DNA of 64,000 bases, from positions 1,195,001 through 1,259,000 of the forward strand of contig CAUJGJ010000397.1 of NCBI GenBank assembly GCA_963170055.1, read 5' to 3'. The notes under the pieces were generated by a model that worked only from the letters and a program-made list of their open reading frames with translations, was not told where the DNA came from and searched no databases. Positions 56,029 to 64,000 of this stretch are shown here, piece after piece. Source of the DNA: Halisarca cf. caerulea. Taxonomy: Eukaryota > Porifera > Demospongiae > Chondrillida > Halisarcidae. Each line of letters opens with the position of its first letter. Positions within the stretch are counted from its first letter, which is position 1. The position numbers and the translations under genes are program-made.

Positions 56029-58099
56029 ATGGCGTCTGGAAGTTCCTCTTCGAGCAGAGCTACTAGCAGCGGCACCGCGTCTACCAGCGCCGTGGTTCTA
56101 CAGGACATGCAGCAACGCTTGCAGCGCATCGAACAAAAGCAGACGCAGTTACAGTCTGCTATTGAGGAGCTAAAGGATCTCATGAAATCTAACCTGGAGG
56201 AGTCTTTTAAGGTCAAGGGGTCAAATTATCAGGTATGTACAGGTTTTCGTAGCACTGGGGAACCAAAATGTTCAAAACTGATCCCTCCTTTAGTTTTATT
56301 CAGATAAGAGGCCCCTTCAGCCACTAGCTGGTCTTCCAGCGGGTTCTGTTTGGTGACTGCAGTGGGTCTTCTTCACTCTTCTCTTGTGGTGGTGGCAAAT
56401 ATAGGGAAAAGCGGGGTAACTTGAATGGAATACTATGGGTAAAATGGAACAGGGTCTTAACTCTTTTGCACACGATATACTACCAGTGCTGAAACTTCGA
56501 TTCTCATACACAGCTTTGAAGTTGACCAAAACTTTTTCTTTGCGGCCTTGTCATGTAATATATATATACCTTAATTCCAATTGGTTCACCCATGTGGACT
56601 TTAACCCTGCATGAGTCCGAGACTATATGGTTATTCAAATCTATATGACATTGTGCTCTATAGTCTGCATGCATGCATGGTGTAGCCGGCCTGCATGCAT
56701 GTACATCAGTCATTTCCTTCTCATAAAGAGGTCAGGTCAGGCATATGTCCAAACATCTTTCATTCAGAAAGCCTTAAATACGTAAGGTACAGTAAGTCAA
56801 TAACGACGACACATAGAAGCATTAGCTCGAAATATGGTTTAGGAAGTTCAAAGAATTAATTATGGTTGAAATTAAGGCTTATGTATGAAAGCTCCCTTTT
56901 AATAATCAACATGCAGAAGCCATTGGAATGCAAGGTTGCAGAGTACTTTGCCAAAAGTTTGACTCGCCAGGTGCAGGACAGAGAACTGAAGGTATTATAC
57001 AATATAGTGCATGACATTGTACATACATACACACATTACTATTTGCGCTCAATGCAGCACTATAATCAATTATATAGTGAATATTATGGCTCATTATTAT
57101 GATAATATACATGCAGCTTGTAGTATCAGGGGTACTGAGAAATGCAGCCAGGGAACGCCATAAGTTTGAGGCGGCACTCAAGTATTGCCGCAATTTTCTG
57201 ATCACTCTAAAAGGAGAAGAAAGGCGGAAGGTGCATGCATGAACTCTCAAATTAATTCTAATGCATGTATGTGCATGCATATCATATATACGTGCTTCAA
57301 TGATAATATTATATATATATAGGTCTTTGGAAAGAAACCATTTGATGCCCTGGCTGATCTCGTACTAAAGAAGTACAGTCTCCCACATCAGCAGATGATA
57401 ACGTATACACGCCACTTGGCACTACTGGTTAGTATGATTGCATTAATTTAAAATTTTATCTAATGCAGTCAGTGTATGGCATGCTTTATTGCATGCAGCA
57501 TGCACATGCAGGCAATCTTATAACCTCATGTCACGTAGTATATATATGCATGCAGTATGTATACATAGCATGCACTACTTCCACCATGCATGCACTCAAT
57601 TTTGTTGTACAGCAATGCTGTATGGATCAGTGCATGCATGCATGTCCCACAGACATGTACTGCATGCAAGTATGCATGTATCACTGCATGTTGCATGCAT
57701 GTATTTATTCATCATTCATGCAATGCCATGTGTTGATGCAGAGGAAGTATATCAGGGAGACTGATAGCAGTGAATTGTTATCAGATCTCCACAGAAAGTT
57801 TTCCGCTTGGGTTGCCGAGAAGAATCTCTCCAACCCAACAGAAGAGGAATGGGGAGAAGTGATGCTGGAAGATGAAAGGTGGCTTGTCATGTTTATTTAT
57901 AATTATGCATGCATGGTTAATTGTTTTGCATTCCACATGCAGATGTTACAGCGGCCCAGGACAGGAGGAGGATGTGCAGCTGCCTGACTCAGAAGAAGAG
58001 CCTGCACTTTACGGGATGGGCGAGGAGCCCACTGAGTATGGGGCTTCCCTAGCAACTGTTTTGTTGCAAGGCCAGTCAGCTAGGAACACAGAACAGTAA
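56029..58099 (+). CDS. Gene X: coiled-coil protein of unknown family, six exons, intact
   Basis: Exons 56029-56232, 56917-56991, 57117-57230, 57323-57427, 57742-57878 and 57943-58099, all GT-AG, giving 263 residues with consistent phase. The N-terminus is Ser/Ala-rich (MASGSSSSSRATSSG), then a coiled coil (about 24-55, LQRIEQKQTQLQSAIEELKD), a helical segment (ARERHKFEAALKYCRNFL), KPFDALADLVLKKYSLPHQQ, a Trp-containing helix (DLHRKFSAWVAEKN) and an acidic tail (EEDVQLPDSEEEPALYG). No known catalytic motif. An upstream ATG at 55918 in frame is possible but would read through the promoter-like region. It is divergent from gene P and may act with it. The introns are rich in TGCATGCA. Confidence 0.72.
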
Positions 58100-58432
58100 T
58101 GCATGCATTTAGACATTACTCCTAATACAGTCTGAGTTAGTCTTAGATTTAATTGCACTCATCCTTGCTTTTTTTTCAATTATTTAGTTTTTATTTCATT
58201 ATAATCAAATTTTATATGACATTACAGTAACTGCTGTGTAACAATTATTATTACAATATATATATATAATTAATTTATTAAAATAAAAGTGACTATATAC
58301 TTGATCTAGCTGTTTTTCGTTTACTAGTAACACTTAGTCTAACTAAAGGTAAGGTATAACCATGTTACTGTAAAAAATGACATGCATGCATTTAATTTAT
58401 TGATATAGGCTATAATGCTATATAATACAGAG
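58100..58432. other. Convergent 3' region of genes X and Z
   Basis: AT-rich, with AATAAAA at about 58279 that could serve as a poly(A) signal for X. Nothing else is seen. Confidence 0.5.
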
Positions 58433-58879
58433 TCAAAGGCATAATAGTTCAGACAGTATAGTCTTCTTCTGTTCTTCAAATTCCTGCTGGGAAATTGCCC
58501 CAGAAAGTAGCAGTGTGTGCAATTGTTTCACAACATCCAATCCCACCTTCCTTGCAAAGTTTACCATTACAAGCTCTGCTACCCTAGCATTGCTCTCCCT
58601 GTCTGCAGACACTTCAGTCTGGGTGCATGCATCCACAACGGTTACCGTTACATTCGATGGACCAGGGCTTTCGATTGTTTCCGTCGAATCCAACTGTAAG
58701 CTGCATTTCCGCTTTCTACTGGTACTAGGGGGACTGCTGGTACTTACAAAGGGAAGGGTAGGTATAATCAGCGATGGCTGTTGGGGTGCGAGGGTTTCAG
58801 AGTAGTCTATAGTTTGTGTTTCAGTATCTATGGTTTGACCATCACCTTCTCCAGAAAACAATTCGTCCAGTGGATTCAT
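58433..58879 (-). CDS. Gene Z: small Ser/Thr-rich protein, unknown family
   Basis: One frame of 148 residues starting MNPLDELFSGEGDGQ. The N-terminal half is acidic and Ser/Thr/Pro-rich with a basic patch SRKRKC (possible nuclear signal) and QTIDTETQTIDY repeats. The C-terminal half is a predicted helical segment (ELVMVNFARKVGLDVVKQL) ending LSGAISQQEFEEQKKTIL, which resembles a short SHOCT-type tail. No splice partner was found; the stop is followed by AT-rich sequence. It lies just downstream of gene Y on the same strand, so it could also be a distal exon of Y, although Y's frame ends before it. Confidence 0.5.
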   Translation of the reverse strand: MNPLDELFSGEGDGQTIDTETQTIDYSETLAPQQPSLIIPTLPFVSTSSPPSTSRKRKCSLQLDSTETIESPGPSNVTVTVVDACTQTEVSADRESNARVAELVMVNFARKVGLDVVKQLHTLLLSGAISQQEFEEQKKTILSELLCL

Positions 58880-58919
58880 TCTCTCACGATCGACTCCGAG
58901 GCGCTGAACCTCAACTTAT

Positions 58920-59285
58920 TATAGGCATCGGGTAGAAATTTATATCTATGTTCATAGTGGAAACGACCTGTAGGCTTTACCGTCGTTCTCGACATTAAAC
59001 ATTCTTGCAGTGTAAACAACTTGAAGGAATTACTACTCGTATACCATAGTTTTTTCAAGTGAAAGCGATCTGCAGACTTTTACAGTGGTTTTCAATGCAG
59101 AAATTCTCCTTGTATACAAACCGAAGGAATTACAGTCGCTTTCAATACAGTTCATTCTCCCAGTATACAAGTCGAAAGAATTCCAACTTGTATACCGTAT
59201 GTTTCTCAACGTGGAAACCATGCGTAGGCTTCTACCGTCGTTTCCGGTATCGAACGTTTTTAGCTGTGTAGCTTGAGATTCAATG
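58920..59285. repeat. Degenerate tandem/palindromic repeats at the end of gene Y
   Basis: Two alternating motifs repeat on the minus strand: GAAACGACGGTA-AAGCCTAC-G-TGGTTTCCAC (at about 59250, 59090 and 58990, in variants) and a near-palindrome GTATACAAGTTGGAATTCYTT...CTTGTATAC (about 59190, 59120, 59040, 59010). They overlap the last 60 codons of gene Y and continue upstream of gene Z. The pattern is like transposase-binding arrays but could also be a protein-coding repeat. Confidence 0.72.
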
Positions 59286-61392
59286 GGGTCGTCCAGCCTT
59301 GTGTCATCACTGTCAGTGGACTTCGCATCCTTTTGCTGCTTATTCAAAATCTTGTCTTGTTGACATGTGATGGATCTGTATAAGTTGCTGTAGGCTACTC
59401 CATGTTTTTTCTTTTCTGACAATTCCAGCAACTTGTCTTGCAGCAATTCCATTACGTCCTCCACCTCTTGGGAGTACTCTAGGTTGAAGGTGTGGCAGAA
59501 TGCCATCAAAACTAGAATCATGTTTGCAATGTTGGCACCACAGGGTATCTTGATAACTACTTTGTGGTCACAAATCAGGGCACAATCCTTCATGCGGTCA
59601 ATAGTTCCCAGGACAGCAATATACGGATCATTGTTTGGATGAGCAGCCTCACAAGAATCAAACGTCTAAAGAGAGGGATACATGCATTAAATAGAACGAA
59701 GAGCTAGAACTTTAAAGCAATTAATTGTATTTAGACTCACCTCACATACACATATCATTTGAGACACTCTGCCTAGTGTTGTGGACTTGGCATTGCGAGG
59801 CTTTAACTTGGTAACAAGCATTATCAAACAGTCCATTTCTAACGGTTTTAAAGCATAATACTGGAACCAGCGTATGAATAGCTTATAGATTATGCAGTAC
59901 ATAAACTAAAACTAACCATCTACTTCATTTGAAACAGGGTCAGAGTCCATGGTGGAATACACGGCGGTCATGGCAGGAACAAGATTCTCGAACCACTTCT
60001 CCTGTATGGCTTCCAGTTTTGTATATATTTCATCTGTGTCTACAAATCGTAATCCACACTTGTGAAATAACTCTTGAACCAACTGCATGCAAGGAACAGA
60101 AAAAAATAAACAATAACATATAGATGAATGTAATATATGTATGCATTCAATTATAATCAACTTGAAGGAATTAAACATGCAGTCGGTGAGTAGCTAATAT
60201 TGACTTACAAATAGTGGCTGCTTAAAACAAGAAAAGTCCATCATTGTCACTGCTATACGTGAGTGACTCCCCCTTTGTGCATCACGGGTCTCTGTTCGAC
60301 TTTTGTAAGTCAATGAAAGAAAGCGTACTATCTTGTCAACATCCCACCTTTTCCTGCTTAATTCCTTCTTGAGTTCTGATAAATGCTCATCTGTATCTTC
60401 ATCAAAATTTGTTTCACTGGTGGGTGAACTAGTTACAGATGACTGGGATGGCTGTCCCCGCTTCCTTGTTGTACCACAGGCCTTTCTATCGGCATGTTCA
60501 TTGTTTTGGAACCATTTTACTATCTGACTATTTAGGCTGGCCTGCATGTGAGAAGGATACAAACATATTATACTCAAAAAATACCAGAGTACTATATTCA
60601 TGCAAAACACAGTTACAAACATGGGCAGTTTACATACAGTATCTCTAATAATAGTATATATCTGGACATACTTCTGGTACTCCTACTACAGCCAATCCTT
60701 CTGGATCTCCAAGACTTTTCGGAGCTATCCTATAGAGCATCTTTCCCAGCATCCTCTTCTCAGCTGCAGTGATGGCCTTCCCTTGCTTCCGACAATGCCC
60801 CTTTAGTGCTCTACATGCTTCTCGTATTAACTTATTGCGGATAGTTGATGTATGAAATCCATCATGCCTAATAGCCAGATTAATGTCCGGTGAAAACTCT
60901 GGTAATGAAAATGTACCGAGGGTGACATCTTTTCTTTTAGCTTGACTAACATCGGAACCACTTCGTGTTCTTTTTGATGGTTGCTGGGTAAGGGTTTCGG
61001 TAGCTGTTGGACTAGGTGTCTTTTGCGTTGATGTGAGAAAGGATTCAGTATCAGAAAAATCTGATGCAGAAGCTATGGTCTGTTGTCGAATCTTTTGTAT
61101 TTCACGATACAGTTTCACTCCCAGTAAAAACTTTTGCTTCGAAGGAAATATCATGGCAATATCTTCCCTACTTAATGAACAAAACTCCGCACCGTCGATA
61201 TCTCTCTCTAATATGTATAATGATAAATTATAACAATCTGACAAACTTATGCTACCACTATAGCAAATAAATTTACTAACCTTCCAGCTCATTTGCATCT
61301 CCCCGCCCCAAAATACCAGTATTTACCAAGTAATCGCGAAGTTCCTCCTTCGTTAATTCTCTAACTTCTTTCTCCTTCCAGTTGCAAGCCAT
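59033..61392 (-). CDS. Gene Y: SAM-domain (SAMD3-like) protein, six exons, intact
   Basis: Exons 61281-61392, 60672-61207, 60209-60541, 59917-60082, 59741-59838 and 59033-59665, GT-AG, in phase, 625 residues. Exons 1-2 encode a SAM-type fold (ELRDYLVNTGIL ... FCSLSREDIAMIFPSKQKFL). Then come a Ser/Thr-rich basic linker (QPSKRTRSGSDVSQAKRK), a conserved block LIREACRALKGHCRKQGKAI ... MLYRIAPKSLGD and IVKWFQNNEHADRK, and a region with LSELKKELSRKRWDVDKI. This order is that of uncharacterised SAMD3-like proteins common in fish and cnidarians. The last exon has a helical segment (EVEDVMELLQDKLLELSEKK) and a repeat-derived tail (NSFDLYTGRM, NSFGLYTRRI). The function is unknown; SAM domains usually mediate protein or RNA contacts. 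It is divergent from gene W. Confidence 0.72.
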
Positions 61393-61512
61393 TCCCGCGC
61401 TTTATATGAAACGGCCAATCAGATACCAGGAAAACGAGCGCTGGACATCACATCCAATCAGACGACACCAAGAAATTTGAGCGCTAACCGATCACATGCG
61501 TATTCAGAAAAA
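61393..61512. promoter_or_regulatory. Shared divergent promoter region of genes Y and W
   Basis: 120 bp between the start codons. It holds TTCCCGCGCTTTATATGAAA (61393), like the P/X region with its CCCGCGCTTTGG word, and two CCAAT boxes on the plus strand (GGCCAATCAG at 61412, ATCCAATCAG at 61452). Inverted CCAAT plus an E2F-like site is a common bidirectional promoter plan. Confidence 0.6.
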
Positions 61513-62922
61513 ATGTCTACCAACGTTGTGTCAATGGCCACGCATGGAATAGATCTAGACTCTACCAACTACGAAGTAGAAGAACATGAAGTATGGAGCT
61601 GCCGTTCTGAAAGCGATTGTCAAGCACAGTACGAGACACTGTACGATTTAGTATCGCATATGAGGAATGTTCACCCCGCTTGTACCATCACCTGTCAAGT
61701 CAATGGATGTGAGCAAGAGTTTAGCACTGCCAGCGTATGGTATTGGCATGTTCGCCGGAATCATATTACCTTGTATACTACGAGAAAGAGAAGAAGCAAT
61801 ACATTTGCTGTCAAGACAATGGAATGTCCTGAGGAAGATGATGATCAATCTCAGTTTGGTATGTCAAGTATCATTAATACTGATTTTAATAAATTCATGA
61901 ATATTTCTAGGTGTGAATCATGTGCAGAGATAGCTTCACTTTGAATCCAGCCATAATTTTCAACTTGTTATTTGCACCAGCCCACCTTGAACTCAGCAAT
62001 CAGTCTCCTTACTTTTCTCCATACCTCAATTCTTAGGCTCATGCAGTGTATAGCTGAATCAACTTGAGTGTACATTCAATTTTTTACTAAATATATTATG
62101 CATGCATGAGCTCCTTCCTCCATTTATTCAGTTTATTTTCACTTTTGCCTGATCACTCCACTCCCAATATGCAATTAATATCCATTAAATTTTCCTTTTT
62201 TGAGCTATCTTTCCAAGCCCATACATCTTTTCACAGACACCCCTAGCTTATAATATTCTAACTCACAGTGAAAGCATATTTGTAAGAGTTTTGAGTTATA
62301 ACGGCTCATTGCATCCATGCAGCATTGACCTACTATACAAATGTGCACATGTTCTTCTTCGTTATAGGCTTGTGTCTGCAAATACCACATAATAGTGCAA
62401 CTATCGGTGAGAGTATCTTAGACAAGACAATGGAAACAGTTGTGATTGCTGATAAAGATGAAAATGCCACCACAGAGGAACAAGACTCTGATAGTAAAGC
62501 TGAAGAAACATTGAATGAATGTGCAGTTTGTGATGAGAAAGTTGTCAAGGACAGGGCTATGAGCTGGCTAATTAAGTTACGCGAAGTGCATCACCTTTCT
62601 GATAAGGCTTTGGCTGATGTTATTGAAATGTCTAAAGCATTACACCTACACTTTGCAACATCTGTTGAAAGTGTCTTAGAAACAGTTCAGAAAGACAGTA
62701 CATGCCAGACCTCATGTATGCAAAAGCTGCGCAACCACCTTGCTTTTGATTTCACTGGAGCCCTTGATAGTCTTAAATCATCCTATCAGAGAAGGCTGCA
62801 TATTGCAGGAAATTACCATTTTGTAGTGAGTGTTTTAATTTATTTTCTTAACTTCATGAAGTATATTTTAGATTAATTTTATGATTTTATCTAAATTATA
62901 TATATATATATATATTTGTCCA

Positions 62923-62962
<40 letters not shown>

Positions 62963-64000
62963 GTATAATATATCTATAGTATGCATAATTATATAGGAAC
63001 CAGTATGGCATGAAATTGGTACCCATGTATCCAGTAGCAAAGGAAAGCTGGAAAATATTTCGAATGGCTTTTATTATGTTCCACTTTTGGATTCCCTTCA
63101 AGCCCTACTGAACCATCCACAAGTGTATAATCAGGTGAATTCCAGCAGACATAACATCAATTAGAATAAACAAAACTATATAGCTCTGCATGAGTCGTAT
63201 ATACCTTTAACTGCATGTGTTCTATACTATTAGGTAGTTTTTGGGCCACATTTAAGTGAAAACACAAAGATGTATGATGTCTGTGATGGTTCTCTTTTCA
63301 AAAGTCATCCTATTTTCAGCAGTAAGCCCAATGCTTTACAGGTCATTGTGTACTACGACGAATTCACTGCAGTGAATCCCATTTCCCCAACAAGCCAAAA
63401 GTACAAACTTGGTATGTTTTCTATAATTCAGTAATACGTATTTATATAATAATAATTAATTTTACTTGATCATTCCAATACTTTGAATGCACCTGTCATA
63501 CATATGTACATTTAATAGGAGCAATCTACTTCACTCTGGCAAACATTGATCCAGCCCTTCGTTCGAAGTTGGAGGCCATCAATCTTATTTGCTTGTTTCC
63601 ATATCAATTGATGGACACATACTCTTTTGATGACATTTTGTGTCCCCTTGTGAATGACCTTAAAACGCTTCAACAAGTAAATTATATGTTGTACCATTAA
63701 TTGTATTAACTCCTGACATACATGCAAATATGAATGTATGAACTATATGCATGCACATGCAGGAAGATGGGTACACATTCCTTGTATCTGGAGAAAGGAT
63801 ACAGCTTAAGGGCTCCCTGTTGTGCATGGTTGGAGACACCCCTGCTATGGCATTAGCAGGGGGATTCAAGGAAGGTGTAGGTTTCGCTGATAAGAAATGC
63901 CGTCATTGTATGGCAAACAATGATCAGATACAAAATATTGTGAGTAATTAATGACAGAGAGTACGGTATCAAAGATTTCTCATGTAGTTGCCTGCAGATG
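61513..64000 (+). CDS. Gene W: C2H2-finger protein of a TNP2-like family, 3' end outside window
   Basis: Visible exons 61513-61858, 62368-62825, 62997-63134, 63234-63411, 63519-63676, 63763-63939 and the start of one at 63998, all GT-AG and in phase. Two Cys/His finger-like segments open the protein (CRSESDCQAQYETLYDLVSH, CQVNGCEQEFSTASVWYWH). A helical middle follows (MSWLIKLREVHHLSDKALAD), then the conserved core IVYYDEFTAVNPIS, IYFTLANIDPALRSKLEAIN, a linker, and GDTPAMALAGGFKEG...KKCRHCM. This last pattern parallels CDHP.AAELLGHMG...CRVCM of gene P, hence a TNP2-like assignment by analogy. The family is widespread and uncharacterised in fish and cnidarians. A TTG codon lies upstream in frame at 61477 but the ATG at 61513 is the first proper start. 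Confidence 0.68.
62897..62960. repeat. (TA)n tracts in intron 2 of gene W
   Basis: Two TA arrays (62897-62916 and 62925-62959) separated by TTTGTCCATCTG, a potential TA-target hot spot like those used by the ISL2EU-like elements. Confidence 0.92.

Larger units (their letters stand above)
48926..64000. mobile_element. Possible giant CACTA-like element carrying genes P, X, Z, Y, W
   Basis: The (GT)n tract of G3 breaks at 48926 into CACTGGAAAAAAAAAATC, a CACTG-type terminus typical of EnSpm/CACTA transposons, followed by an AT-rich stretch with repeated TTGTACTTG and AGTAAGT/AAGTAAA words, like CACTA subterminal repeats. The first gene inside (P) is a Plavaka/TNP2-like transposase, a CACTA-related family. 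No inverted CAGTG end with a 3-bp duplication is visible before 64000, so the extent and even the membership of the later genes are unproven. Confidence 0.4.

Noticed and set aside
57463..57764. Open frames rich in Cys, His and Met in intron 4 of gene X
   Set aside because: They arise from TGCATGCA repeats; splice signals on both sides remove the region.

Overview
This window is eukaryotic nuclear DNA from an early-branching animal. The evidence is spliced genes with canonical GT...AG introns, mostly 60-120 bp long, an AT-rich background with many TGCATGCA-like words, long (GT/CA)n and (TA)n tracts, and transposon families typical of marine invertebrates. A demosponge is my best guess (inference); a cnidarian is possible. 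I see no rRNA, tRNA, CRISPR or bacterial feature.

Positions 1-48925 are almost entirely transposable elements nested in one another. The scaffold is a repeat family here called 'element G'. It is mostly non-coding, with a GGGCCGCC hairpin at its 5' end, a 15-bp-armed hairpin at its 3' end, (GT)n tracts between exon-like modules, and insertion between two T residues. Four copies are seen: G1 (from before the window to 22173), G2 (11179-18268, reverse), G3 (42263-48925) and G4 (about 30946-39899). G1 is interrupted by a THAP/DDE + YqaJ-type (ISL2EU-like) element (1-2293) and by a 16.3-kb Helitron (3742-20085, reverse; 5' TC, 3' hairpin + CTAG, A^T target). That Helitron's Rep-helicase gene is interrupted by a Ty3/Gypsy element with identical LTRs (5708-10004) and by G2. 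G2 in turn holds a Kolobok transposon (14542-18059, TTAA target duplication) with a THAP transposase and an opposite-strand gene for a P2X7-'ballast'-like zinc domain. A decayed Helentron-type Rep-helicase with an OTU protease domain follows (about 22480-27710).

From 29437 on come a truncated Harbinger (Myb-like gene plus the last residues of its transposase), G4 holding a second ISL2EU-like element (31321-38421, itself broken by a hAT, 33722-36649), a piggyBac relic with a 131-bp tandem triplication, a RecQ-like helicase fragment, and G3 holding a third ISL2EU-like element (42350-47980), whose transposase is split by an apparently intact Harbinger (43643-46633). Flanking duplications and interrupted reading frames give the order of events.

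From 48926 to the end the character changes. Five compact genes lie in order P(-), X(+), Z(-), Y(-), W(+). P, X, Y and the visible part of W can be spliced without a stop or frame break; Z is a single exon. P is a 987-residue, 15-exon Plavaka/TNP2-like transposase with a C2H2 finger; W is a C2H2 protein of a second TNP2-like family and runs off the window; Y is a SAM-domain (SAMD3-like) protein; X and Z are unrecognised. P/X and Y/W are divergent pairs with 176 and 120 bp between start codons. The cluster begins where a CACTGG terminus interrupts the (GT)n tract of G3, so it may be a giant CACTA-like element with accessory genes; its right end lies outside the window, so this stays a hypothesis.
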